Below are positions 55,001-62,881 of a stretch of 64,000 nucleotides of DNA, in pieces; position 1 is the first letter of the stretch; each line of letters starts with the position of its first letter. The position numbers were made by a program, and so were the translations under genes. The notes below the pieces were generated by a model. It made no database searches. It saw nothing but the letters and a program-made list of their open reading frames with translations, and had not been told where the DNA came from. Origin of the DNA: Pirellula sp. (lineage in GTDB: Bacteria > Planctomycetota > Planctomycetia > Pirellulales > Lacipirellulaceae); NCBI GenBank assembly GCA_013822725.1, contig PNKX01000009.1, positions 124,001 to 188,000 on the forward strand, in the 5' to 3' direction.

Positions 55001-55239
55001 TGGTCTGCCGTATTCCGGAACTCCGCGGAGTTGGCGCTCAGCTGCTGGTCGCCAGCGGATTCCACGAAGCGGAGCAAGTCGCCGGCGCGAAGGTCGAGGA
55101 TCTCGTGAAGCGGGTCCGCGACACTTGTCGCAGCGGCCAGGGCCAGCGCATCCTCCGCAACGGCGGCGCGCCGTCGAGCGAGCGGATTGCCGAGTGGAGC
55201 CGCAACGCGGCGAAGATGCGGCCGCTGGAAGCGGCCTAA
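52006..55239 (+). CDS. SMC-like ATPase (YhaN/RecF-type) fused to two DUF4332-like domains
   Basis: 1077 residues from ATG at 52006, preceded by AAGGA. The N-terminal ATP-binding lobe has Walker A GQPRTGKST (31-39). Residues about 185-570 are a charged coiled coil with one CxxC pair (about 346, CVGC). The C-terminal lobe has the signature-like DLTPAQQDQLYLALTLAL and Walker B LPLFLDEP (D628, E629). Residues about 740-860 (FLSRTGSIADFPVLGNDTAK) and about 935-1070 (YLQRSSQVVDAPSIGPIAAE) are two paralogous helix-hairpin-helix-like modules matching DUF4332. The protein probably acts on DNA ends or structures. The final codons overlap a convergent gene by four bases. The fusion is not one I recognise from characterised proteins. 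Confidence 0.85.
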   Translation: MNVTQLRLAGQGAWPELVIDRFAPELNVFFGQPRTGKSTVAQLAAQLLFGKHDSAWRRQFGQSTPLAEGSLEVDGPRGRYLLRRHRDGSPYGRLSIAAAGGPAVDSGTVRSLLAGVSPRLVSELYAVDFAQPPRAATLLDGEFAREFTLALNPEHAESSDAVGVVCQTHAAAPRTPFDRRRVDELVARRDAVVKQIEEEMSASRRESGTLHKDLVSVEATLADRRRQAEHLQVKLRAAEAKLAEIETRLRYFSLESAVRRGPEIDAEKHRLELEELDAEIGRCRQTLSDLQSREATVRRELAEVHPDGTADSASSLADQRATVGVLERLLDDLDAEVSQLARSHEPGRCVGCDSHARMSPVAQMLRQQLYALCGQVTEQERAVRRVELNAESRQLSRAQTDLSEQLEHLLQRRQAHVHAAQLTYRPVVLLPQSPAASHCQCDGHAEFVRGADAMLLARTDRGRHEDVAKQRRTEVEHERNELRGACDALQKEIKALEARWQLLHQNRAQTTTRSTLDQLRGELQQLESDVQRAIHASDSTAMLHAPHASPHRRPWRASDALAQLTDGQLVQIRMNREGGGTTIIDREGRVLAVADLTPAQQDQLYLALTLALVSSFSARGIDLPLFLDEPFLRQDPRGVAAMAGVLHEFARHGRQLVLFTEDREAARRFESLGDEVRDIDTLRREVRAAAVPSPAPAIVEPAPEPAAATVKIVRETVGERKPQLRIAGEWSPDDDEQDVFFLSRTGSIADFPVLGNDTAKIFAELKIATVEDLLAADADEVAARLSRPGLTAEAVRLWQTHMSLMCFVPGVSLNDAQVLAANEIGSPESLFAIDVRLLSESIEQFLSGDRGRRFAALRRRYTRDQLAEVQKLARTQRENWLLAKKKYSWVDRPTPVAAVASPIKAATPIKHEQAGAAPARVTPNKLSKPKSSGQFYLQRSSQVVDAPSIGPIAAERLAGVGIRTVADLLNANPESTADELGEAKVTASVITRWQREARLVCRIPELRGVGAQLLVASGFHEAEQVAGAKVEDLVKRVRDTCRSGQGQRILRNGGAPSSERIAEWSRNAAKMRPLEAA

Positions 55240-56489
55240 CGGCCGAGCCGCCGACGCCGAGCGTAGATCAGCAGGCCGGCGCTTCCCGCCATCAGCGTCA
55301 ACGTCGTCGGTTCAGGAATCACTGCCAACGTCCTACTGGCCGACGGCGCGCCGAAGTTGCGCTGCCAAATGAGGTAGTCGGCGCCGTCGCTATCGTTGTC
55401 GCCGTCGGCGTCGCCGTTGGCGTTGAGGCCGAAGGCACCTTTCCACATCGTGAGGTCGGCGCCGTTCACTAGCGTGTCTTCGTTGAAGTCGGCCGGGTTG
55501 TAGGTCGGTGGCGGCGGGGCGTTAACGCTCCAGCCGATGTCAGTCAGCGCGGCGGCGTCGAGCTTGGTGAGGCGCTTACGCGTTCCAGTCGTAATGTCAG
55601 GATCCAGCGCCGCTTCTTGCGGCGTCGACGTACTCAAGATCTGGCTCATCGTGCCGGACTTCCAGTGGTCGCGACTAGGATTCAGCGGGGGATTGCCGCC
55701 GTAGAGAGAAGTCGCGGCAGGCCCAGTGAAAAAAGCGTTGGGCCCCGAAGCAAACCCTTGCCACTCATCGGAAGCGCCCAGCCCCAAGGCATGTCCTAGT
55801 TCGTGGACGGCGACTGAAAAGAAATCATTGGTCCCAGCCGTAGGCGCCGTCGTGTGGTTGTAGTGCCATGTCGTACTCCCGTCGCGATCGAACGTGATCG
55901 CGCCGCCCCAGCGCGAGAATCCCGATGTCTCGCCCCGATTTTCGACGACATCGGAGAAGTCTGAGGTAATCTGGGTCAGTTTATTGATCTCCGCTTGGGT
56001 GAAGCCGCCGCCGTTGTTATTCGACGACCAGCCAAATCCGCCAGGGCCGCCAATGCCCAGCGTTGTCCCGCTAATATTCCTAGCGCCCGCATAAATGCGA
56101 TACTCGTCAGCGGGAATCGTCTGGTTTTGCAACGTCACCGATCCTCCAGTGCCTGGATGACTGAAGTTCATCGACCAATCCCAAAAGGCAACGCCGTCGA
56201 ACTGGGAACTGGAAAAATTAGGCGGCGTTTCGATTGTCGAAAATGTGTCGTCGAGAAGCGTCGAATAGAAACTAGCTACAGCTTCCAGCGCCGCCTTCGC
56301 TTGGGCGCCAGCCGTCGCGCCGCTCGGGTTGCCGGCGCCGAAGAAGTTCGACGTGTCGTAGGTGTAGTCGAGCGTGATGTTCACGGCGTGAGAGGGGTGG
56401 ACCGTTGCCGCGAACAATAACCCCGCCGCCAGCATCAACGAAGCCGCGCGGGACACGAGATGCAGACGTAGTAAAAGCTGAAGTCGCAT
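55236..56489 (-). CDS. PEP-CTERM protein: secreted metzincin-like protease with dockerin repeats
   Basis: 417 residues from MRLQLLLRLHL (an in-frame ATG 15 codons upstream also exists). The signal peptide ends near HPSHA. The catalytic part has SVAVHELGHALGLGASDEW, an HExxHxxG zinc motif. Dockerin-type Ca-binding segments follow: DFNEDTLVNGADLTMWKGAFG and DADGDNDSDGADYLIWQRNFG. The C-terminus is PEPTTLTLMAGSAGLLIYARRRR, a PEP-CTERM sorting signal (Pro-Glu-Pro, hydrophobic helix, Arg cluster). It is likely exported and anchored by an exosortase. It is convergent with the large ATPase, overlapping by four bases. Confidence 0.85.
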   Translation of the reverse strand: MRLQLLLRLHLVSRAASLMLAAGLLFAATVHPSHAVNITLDYTYDTSNFFGAGNPSGATAGAQAKAALEAVASFYSTLLDDTFSTIETPPNFSSSQFDGVAFWDWSMNFSHPGTGGSVTLQNQTIPADEYRIYAGARNISGTTLGIGGPGGFGWSSNNNGGGFTQAEINKLTQITSDFSDVVENRGETSGFSRWGGAITFDRDGSTTWHYNHTTAPTAGTNDFFSVAVHELGHALGLGASDEWQGFASGPNAFFTGPAATSLYGGNPPLNPSRDHWKSGTMSQILSTSTPQEAALDPDITTGTRKRLTKLDAAALTDIGWSVNAPPPPTYNPADFNEDTLVNGADLTMWKGAFGLNANGDADGDNDSDGADYLIWQRNFGAPSASRTLAVIPEPTTLTLMAGSAGLLIYARRRRLGR

Positions 56490-56593
56490 GAGAAGTTTAA
56501 GCGCCCTAGCCAGAATAAGATGAAAGAACTGCAACTCGTTGACTAGCAGAATCTAACAGAAATGAACCAGGGATTCGACCAACAGAAGGCGAA

Positions 56594-57175
56594 TTAAGTG
56601 AAAAGTCGATCCGATTCGAGTTCCAATAGCCGCCGCTTCATCGCCAAGCCTTGCGGCGCTGAAAAGCCGCCGAGCTTGCCGCCGGCGGCGACGACGCGGT
56701 GGCACGGGACGATCAGCGGGGTCCGATTGGTCCGCATCACGCTGCCCACGGCACGAGCGGCGCCGGGGCTGTCCGCTTTGGCCGCGACCTCGCCGTAGCT
56801 GAGCGACTGCCCGCGTTTGATGGCCCGGCAGGCCTTCACGACGCGGCGTTGAAACGGAGTGAGATGGTTGAGCGACAGCGGGATGCGTGCGAGATCGACC
56901 ATGTCGCCGGCCGCGAATTGTTGGAGCAGTTCCAGGACGTCGTCGGCAATCGCGAGGTCGTCTTCGTTTGGTTCGACGGCGTCCGTTTCCACAGCCTTCG
57001 TGTCATAGTCGCTCATGCGACGAGTCAGCGCCACGGCCGCTGCTCCCGCCGTCCGGTTGCCGAACGACACGCCGATCACTTCCCCGCCGACGACTGCCAC
57101 GGCTAAGCCGCCGAGGTCGCTGTCGCCGGAAACGAGAGCCCTCCTTACCAATTGCCTATCCCGCACGGTTGCCAT
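56594..57175 (-). CDS. ogt: Methylated-DNA-[protein]-cysteine S-methyltransferase
   Basis: 193 residues from MATVRDRQLV; further in-frame ATGs (57199, 57355) extend into a basic region with no family match. It repairs O6-alkylguanine by suicide transfer to a Cys. The active site is TPLIVPCHRVV; the helix-turn-helix is SYGEVAAKADSPGAARAVGSVMRTN and the Asn hinge follows. The N-terminal domain is short and diverged. It stands alone and divergent from the gene at 57484. Confidence 0.9.
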   Translation of the reverse strand: MATVRDRQLVRRALVSGDSDLGGLAVAVVGGEVIGVSFGNRTAGAAAVALTRRMSDYDTKAVETDAVEPNEDDLAIADDVLELLQQFAAGDMVDLARIPLSLNHLTPFQRRVVKACRAIKRGQSLSYGEVAAKADSPGAARAVGSVMRTNRTPLIVPCHRVVAAGGKLGGFSAPQGLAMKRRLLELESDRLFT

Positions 57176-57483
57176 TTCGCCGCCCCGACTGGTCCCCATT
57201 CGTTCGCCGCGTCGCCCGCCGCGGGCTGGCTTCCAGCTTACCACGGCCATTCTGGACCGGCGACGACTCCTCCCCGAAACCGGCAAATCTCGCCGCCGCG
57301 CGGCGAAACTGCCCGCAAACTGTGCGGTTTTGCCCACCCTAGTCTTTGACACCATTTTCCTAGCGGACCTATACTTACACGAGAGGCGAGCACTGACGCG
57401 GCCGCTTGGCCACCCATAGCCCGAACGTCGAACGCCAAGCGTTCGGCGCAGGATGAACGAACCTCTGGAGGACGCCCCCCGCG

Positions 57484-58227
57484 ATGAACCCGTACAGCTC
57501 GCTCGCCGACGACTTTTACGTCAATCTGAATCTCAGCACGGAGATGGATCTGCCGAGCAGCCGCGAGACGGTGCTGCACTATTTCGAGCAGATTCAGAAG
57601 CAGTATCCGCAGATGCGGAACTTTTACGCCCGGGACAAGAACGACTTTATCCTCGAAGAGGATAAGGATCGCGGGGCCTACCGCTGGGCTTCGATCGAGC
57701 CGCGACGGATTTGCTCGGGGCAGGTCAACCCGCAGAACGTTGAGGAAGCGCTGGAGCAGCATCGGCTGACGCTGGAGTTGGCGCCGTACGCCCTGTCGGT
57801 CAGCCCGCTCGACTGCGAGGCGATGGACCTGCTGATGGGGTTCGACTTCAGCTATCGCGGCAATCACAACCAATTGATTGCCGAGGCGCTGGGCGTCTGC
57901 CCCGCCCTGGAACGAATGGCGACGATCCCCGGGGCGACGATCATCAACAATGAGCCATCGTTCACGTTCGCCCTTGACGACGAATGCCGGATTCAGTGCC
58001 GGTTCAACATCGAAGCCCGCACGAACGCCTACCAGATCCGCACGAACGAGTTCCAGGAAGAACAGCTGAGCGTCTACGTCACCGCCCGCCAATACGGCAG
58101 CCTGCCGCCGAACCAGACGTACGCCTCGATGCTCGACAAGCTGTGGGACGTCTGCCGCGACGTGGTCGATAATTATGTGATCGACTCGGTGCTGCAACCG
58201 CTGGCGCGGACGATTGCGATGGACTGA
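57484..58227 (+). CDS. Conserved hypothetical protein
   Basis: 247 residues, no signal peptide or membrane segment. It begins MNPYSSLADDFYVNLNLSTEMDLPSSRETVLHYFEQIQKQYP, then a region with alternating strands and helices (LELAPYALSVSPLDCEAMDLLMGFDFSYRGNHNQLIAEAL) and ends in VIDSVLQPLARTIAMD. I do not recognise the family; the length and soluble mixed fold suggest a cytosolic protein conserved in planctomycetes. A purine-rich stretch (GGAGG) lies just upstream of the ATG, which supports the start. Confidence 0.75.
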   Translation: MNPYSSLADDFYVNLNLSTEMDLPSSRETVLHYFEQIQKQYPQMRNFYARDKNDFILEEDKDRGAYRWASIEPRRICSGQVNPQNVEEALEQHRLTLELAPYALSVSPLDCEAMDLLMGFDFSYRGNHNQLIAEALGVCPALERMATIPGATIINNEPSFTFALDDECRIQCRFNIEARTNAYQIRTNEFQEEQLSVYVTARQYGSLPPNQTYASMLDKLWDVCRDVVDNYVIDSVLQPLARTIAMD

Positions 58228-58298
58228 GACTGCAGGGGGCAGGCTACAGACGGCAGGGAATTAAGTTAGGCAGCGAAGCGGCGGGGCGGAGTTACCTG

Positions 58299-58656
58299 AT
58301 GCGCGACCATCGCAAGCTTCGGGCGTTTGAACTTGCTGATCAATTGACGCTGGCGACCTACGCCGCCACTCGATAGTTCCCGCGTGAGGAGCAATTTGGG
58401 CTGACTAGCCAATTGCGACGTGCTGCCGTTTCCGTCGCCTCAAACATTGTCGAAGGCTGCGCTCGCCACTCGCAAGCCGACTACGTGCGGTTTTTTGGAC
58501 ACAGCGTATGCGTCGGGCCGTGAGTTGGCCTACCAATTCACCTTGGCCGAGCGATTGGGCTATTTGAGCGCAACCGAGGCGGCTTCGCTACACGCGCTCG
58601 CCGACAAAACAAACCGCGTGCTCGCCGGCCTGATCGCCTCCTTGCGCCAACAGTGA
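58299..58656 (+). pseudogene. Broken four-helix-bundle protein (23S rRNA intervening-sequence type)
   Basis: Translated from ATG 58299, the frame gives HRKLRAFELADQLTLATYAA, then a TAG at 58374-58376, then [20 protein letters not shown], the family signature. At the run of six T (58491-58496) the frame must shift by one to continue [24 protein letters not shown]. The stop and the shift both disrupt the gene, so it is probably inactive. Members are scattered, often transferred, and their function is poorly known. Confidence 0.85.
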
Positions 58657-58702
58657 ACCGCATTTCACTGTCGTCTGCGGTCTGCGACCTGTGGCCTTCT
58701 CA

Positions 58703-59089
58703 CTACTCGCTCAACAACCGATCGACGCTCTGAATCAACCGATCCATCGGGAAGGGCTTGCGGACGTAATCGTCGACGCCGAGCATTTCGGCGTAGGCCT
58801 TGTGGCGATTCCCTTCGTTGGCCGTGATCATGATGATCCGGTGCTTCTTCTCGCCAAGGCGCTTGAGCCGCTCCAGGACGAGGAACCCACTCCGTTTGGG
58901 CATCATCATGTCGAGGATGATCAGGTCGGGGGTCTCGCGCTCGATGAGGGCGAGGCCCTGGTTGCCGTCGCGAGCGACGAGGACTTGGTAGTCTTGGGCC
59001 TCGAGGGCAAGTCGCAGCGATTCGATGATCTCGGCGTCGTCGTCAACTAGTAGAATTCGCTTGTCGCTGTTGGAAGCTTTTTTGGCCAT
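58703..59089 (-). CDS. Single-domain response regulator (CheY-like)
   Basis: 128 residues from MAKKASNSDKRILLVDDD. A receiver domain with phosphoacceptor Asp in LIILDMMMPKRSG, acidic pair in LVDDD, Thr in MITANEG and Lys in VRKPFP. No output domain follows, so it acts by protein contact. No sensor kinase is nearby. The open frame continues upstream, but that part is not a receiver. It is monocistronic. Confidence 0.93.
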   Translation of the reverse strand: MAKKASNSDKRILLVDDDAEIIESLRLALEAQDYQVLVARDGNQGLALIERETPDLIILDMMMPKRSGFLVLERLKRLGEKKHRIIMITANEGNRHKAYAEMLGVDDYVRKPFPMDRLIQSVDRLLSE

Positions 59090-59307
59090 CTTCGGGAAAA
59101 TCAGGGGGTGGGCCGACCAGCCGAGGCGGCGGCTCAATGGTATGCGAATTGCAAACCGTAGGGGTTTGCTCGTGTTGTCACGGTTCCGTTCCGGTCGCTG
59201 GCTGTGGACGCAAGCTAGCTTCGCGAGACGGTCAAATGATTAGCAAACCCTTTAACTTAGCGAGGTAAGGGCGATTTACAAGCGGCCAGAACGAGAGGTT
59301 GGGGCCT

Positions 59308-59364
59308 GTCACCCCGAGTACTCCGAGGGGTCCGGCTAGATTCCTCGGAGTACCTCGGAATGAC
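59308..59364. repeat. GTCACCCCGAGTACTCCGAGG hairpin
   Basis: GTCACCCCGAGTACTCCGAG and CTCGGAGTACCTCGGAATGAC are near-complementary around a 10-base loop. It is upstream of an oxidoreductase gene and could be a terminator for the previous region or a dispersed element. Confidence 0.65.
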
Positions 59365-59429
59365 TGACGGGGAGCCAATTCGCCGCTGGCGCCAATTCAT
59401 CGCCCGTTGCTACCTTGCGGATTACCGCC

Positions 59430-60551
59430 ATGCCCGATCCAACTGACATCATGGTCAAGCCAGCCCAAACGGTCCCGAGTTTCTGCCTACCGGCGCTGCC
59501 CTATCAGCCGACGTGCCCGAAGTCGTACAACCCGGAGATCGGCGTCATCGGTTGCGGCGGTATCACAACCCACCACCTGCGCGCGTATGCCGCTGCCGGT
59601 TACCGTGTGACGGCGCTCTGCGACGTTATGCAGGAAGCGGCGGAGCGGCGGCGGGATGAGTTTTATCCTGACGCGAAGGTGTTTACCGACTACCGGGAGA
59701 TGTTGCGAAAGGCCGACGTTGAGGTCGTCGACGTCACGACTCACCCCGAGATCCGTGGGCCGATCATTGCCGCGTGCCTCGAGGCGGGCAAGCATGTCCT
59801 CAGCCAGAAGCCGTTCGTGCTCGACCTCGACGAAGGCGAACGGTTAGCCGATCTGGCCGACAAGCAAGGGGTGCTCCTCGCCGTCAACCAGAACGCCCGC
59901 TGGGCGCCCCACTTCAGCTACATGCGCGAAGCGGTCGAGGCGGACCTCATTGGCCAGGTCGCCTCGGTTCACTGCGGCGTTCACTGGGATCACAGCTGGG
60001 TCCGCGGCACCGTGTTCGAGAAGGTTTACCACCTCATCTTGTACGACTTCGGCATTCACTGGTTTGATTTCCTGTCGACCGTGATGGGCAAACAGCGGCC
60101 GCTGCGGGTCTACGCCTCGACGGCCGTCTCGCCGACGCAGGACATCATGCCGGCGCTGCTGGGCCAAGCGTCGATCGAGTACCCGCGGGCTCAGGCGACG
60201 CTGGTGTTCGACGGGCACGCCGCCCACAATCCGTGGGACGAAGCGTACGTCGCCGGCAGCCACGGCACGCTGCGAAGTTTTGGCCCGAACGTCAATCAAC
60301 AGACGGTGGAACTTTCGCGCGACGGCGGCGATTATCGGCCCAAGCTGAGCGGAGCGTGGTTCCCCGACGGCTTCCACGGCACAATGGGAGAACTGCTCTG
60401 CGCTATTGAGGAGAAACGGCAGCCCTCTAACGACGCCCGCAGCAACCTGCTGAGCTTGGAGTTGGCGTTCGCCGCGGTCGCGAGCGCGATGCGGCATGAA
60501 CCGATCGTGCCGGGGACGATTCGCAAGCTGCCTGATCCGCCGACGGGGTGA
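59430..60551 (+). CDS. Gfo/Idh/MocA family oxidoreductase
   Basis: 373 residues from ATG at 59430; a TTG 15 bases upstream is in frame. The Rossmann motif is IGVIGCGGITTHHLRAY. The catalytic motif is QKP (VLSQKPFVLDLDEG) instead of EKP, a known variant. The C-terminal domain has WDHSWVRGTVFEKVYHLILYDFGIHWFDFLSTVMG. Substrate unknown, probably a sugar or polyol. The stop TGA (60549-60551) is two bases from the next start, so it is co-transcribed with the ATPase gene. Confidence 0.92.
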   Translation: MPDPTDIMVKPAQTVPSFCLPALPYQPTCPKSYNPEIGVIGCGGITTHHLRAYAAAGYRVTALCDVMQEAAERRRDEFYPDAKVFTDYREMLRKADVEVVDVTTHPEIRGPIIAACLEAGKHVLSQKPFVLDLDEGERLADLADKQGVLLAVNQNARWAPHFSYMREAVEADLIGQVASVHCGVHWDHSWVRGTVFEKVYHLILYDFGIHWFDFLSTVMGKQRPLRVYASTAVSPTQDIMPALLGQASIEYPRAQATLVFDGHAAHNPWDEAYVAGSHGTLRSFGPNVNQQTVELSRDGGDYRPKLSGAWFPDGFHGTMGELLCAIEEKRQPSNDARSNLLSLELAFAAVASAMRHEPIVPGTIRKLPDPPTG

Positions 60552-60553
60552 CG

Positions 60554-61303
60554 ATGGAGCATCCGTATCAGCCGCATGTCGTTTACGTCACGCTCGATCG
60601 CTCGCGCGGGTCGCTGGAGGCAGAGTACGCGGCGAACTTACCGGCGATCAAGACGCTGCAGCGGCTCGAACTCCATCCGCATGTGACTTTCTTCATCGGC
60701 GAGAACGGCAGCGGTAAAAGCACACTGCTGGAAGCGATCGCCGTGGCCGACGGGTTCAACGCCGAAGGGGGGACGCGGAATTTTTACTTTAATTCGCGCG
60801 ATTCCCACGCAGACTTGTTCAAGTGGATACAGCTAGGACGAAGCCCTCGAGGGCGCCGGCGGAGCGACGGCTTTTTTCTGCGAGCCGAGAGCTTCTACAA
60901 CGTGGCGAGCGAAATTGAGGAGCTAGGGCTGGTCAGTCCGACAAGTCCGTACGGCGCCACGTCTTACCATGAGCAGTCGCACGGCGAGTCGTTCATCGAC
61001 CTGATGACCAATCGCCTACGCGGCGACGGACTTTACTTGTTCGACGAGCCGGAGGCCGCCCTCTCGCCGCAGCGGCAACTCGCCTTTCTGGTGGCGATGC
61101 ACGAACTAGTTGAGCGGGAATCGCAGTTCGTGATCGCGACGCACTCGCCGATCATCATGGCCTACCCGAACGCCTGGATTTACGAGTTTGGGGCCAACGG
61201 CATTCAGCGCGTCGAATACAAAGAGACCGAGCATTACCGGGTGACGCATGCGTTTCTGAATCGGCCGGAGCAGACGCTACGGCAGCTTTTCGGCAACGAT
61301 TGA
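60554..61303 (+). CDS. AAA/ABC-type ATPase
   Basis: 249 residues from ATG at 60554; GTG at 60548 overlaps the previous stop and is an alternative. Walker A is FIGENGSGKSTLLEAI; LSPQRQLAFLVAMHEL and LYLFDEPEAALSP give the signature and Walker B, and VIATHSPIIMAYPNA the H-loop. No membrane or substrate-binding partner is encoded nearby, so it looks like the stand-alone ATPases of the RecF/OLD-like set. The role is unknown. Confidence 0.85.
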   Translation: MEHPYQPHVVYVTLDRSRGSLEAEYAANLPAIKTLQRLELHPHVTFFIGENGSGKSTLLEAIAVADGFNAEGGTRNFYFNSRDSHADLFKWIQLGRSPRGRRRSDGFFLRAESFYNVASEIEELGLVSPTSPYGATSYHEQSHGESFIDLMTNRLRGDGLYLFDEPEAALSPQRQLAFLVAMHELVERESQFVIATHSPIIMAYPNAWIYEFGANGIQRVEYKETEHYRVTHAFLNRPEQTLRQLFGND

Positions 61304-61322
61304 GCGCCCAGCAATGGGCTTA

Positions 61323-62468
61323 CTACTTCTCCACCCCAAACGCATACACGCAAGTGTGCGTGTACTCGTCCCCGGGACGCAGCACGCAATCGGTCCAGCC
61401 CTCGACCCCTTGCTTGTTCGGCGAGTCGGGGAAGACCTGCGTTTCCAGGGCGCAAGCGCTGCGGTAGGCGTACGGCTTGCCTCCCTTCCCTTTGTTCCCG
61501 GTGAGGAAGTTGCCGCCATAAAACTGGATGCCCGGCTGGTCGGTGATCACCGTTAGCGTGCGGCCTGACTTCGGGTCGACGAGTTTCGCGGCCTCGACGA
61601 GTTCCCCTTCAGCAGCGCCGTCGCGGTTCAGCACGAAATTGTGGTCGTAGCCCAGGGCCGAGGTCTTCGTGAGTTGATCAACCCGCTTGCCGATGGCCGT
61701 CGGCGTGCGGAAATCGAGCGGCGTTCCTTCGACCGGCGCCAATTCGCCGGTGGTGATCAACGTGTCGTCGACCGGCGTGTACTTGTCGGCGTTCAGCTTC
61801 AGCACATGGTCGTTGATCGTCGGCGAGCCGGCGCCGCCGAGATTGAAATAGGCGTGATTGGTGAGGTTGAGCACCGTCGGCTTGTCGCTCTTGGCCGAGT
61901 AGTCGATCTTCAGTTCGTTCTTGTCATTGAGCGTGAAGGTGACTCGCATTTCCTGCTTGCCAGGGTAACCTTCTTGGCCGTCGGGGCTCGTGTAGGTGAA
62001 CTCGACGCCGGAGACGCCATCCTTGTCGAACGGCATACCGTCCCACACGACCTTGTCGAGGCTTTCGCCGTTGCCGCCGTGGAGGTGATTGGGGCCGTCA
62101 TTTGTAAAGAGTTTGTATTCCTTGCCGTCGAGCGTAAATTTCCCCTTGGCGATGCGGTTCGCGTAGCGGCCGGTGGTGCAGCCGAAGTAGCTGTTCGCCT
62201 TCGACTCGTAGCCGGCGATGTCGTCGAAGCCGAAGACGACGTCGGCCAGCTTGCCGTCGCGGTCAGGGACGTCGACGCCAATGAGCGTCGCCCCGCGGTT
62301 CATCAGTCGGACCTTCATGCCGTTCTTGTTGGTGACTTCAAACACCTTCGCTTCGACGCCGTCTTTGGTCTTGCCGAAGTCAGTTTCGGTAACCTTGGCG
62401 AACGCTGCGGGCGCGATCATTCCCAACGACACGACGAACAACAAACATTGCAGCGTAGAACGACGCAT
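61323..62468 (-). CDS. galM: Aldose 1-epimerase, secreted
   Basis: 381 residues from MRRSTLQCLLF. A signal peptide (residues 1-24, cleaved after AFA) directs it to the periplasm. GalM interconverts alpha and beta aldoses. GRYANRIAKGKF, NHLHGGNGESLDKVVWDG, the His in LNLTNHAYFNLGG and the catalytic Glu in ALETQVFPDSPNK are as in the family. It is convergent with the ATPase gene, with a gap of about 20 bases. A secreted mutarotase suits a polysaccharide-degrading lifestyle. Confidence 0.93.
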   Translation of the reverse strand: MRRSTLQCLLFVVSLGMIAPAAFAKVTETDFGKTKDGVEAKVFEVTNKNGMKVRLMNRGATLIGVDVPDRDGKLADVVFGFDDIAGYESKANSYFGCTTGRYANRIAKGKFTLDGKEYKLFTNDGPNHLHGGNGESLDKVVWDGMPFDKDGVSGVEFTYTSPDGQEGYPGKQEMRVTFTLNDKNELKIDYSAKSDKPTVLNLTNHAYFNLGGAGSPTINDHVLKLNADKYTPVDDTLITTGELAPVEGTPLDFRTPTAIGKRVDQLTKTSALGYDHNFVLNRDGAAEGELVEAAKLVDPKSGRTLTVITDQPGIQFYGGNFLTGNKGKGGKPYAYRSACALETQVFPDSPNKQGVEGWTDCVLRPGDEYTHTCVYAFGVEK

Positions 62469-62881
62469 GATGAAAACTCCGCCAAAGGCTTGAGAATAGA
62501 GCGCGAAATCAGTGAACCGATCCGTGACGAGCGACGCTAATTGCCGTCGGCGTCCCACTAACATGTCATTTTGGGCGCCGGCGTGCAACTTTTCAACGAC
62601 GACGGCGTCCGACTGCCATCTTGCCGGGCGACAGACGCAGGAGCCGTTCATTTACGATAGATGCCGGCATCGTTCGACCGCCATGAGATTCTTTGCCAAC
62701 GCGTCAACGGGCCAGCCCGCAGGCCCATCGCCAGTCACCACTCCTTGTCGGCGTGAAAATTCTCATGTTTCTCCACGCGTTCTACAGCTTGGAGCGGCCA
62801 CGCTAGCGGGCTATACTGCGTCGCAATCTCAAACTCTTCTCACTTTTCCGGCGCCCCGGCGTCCCTTTCTACGAGGCATTG

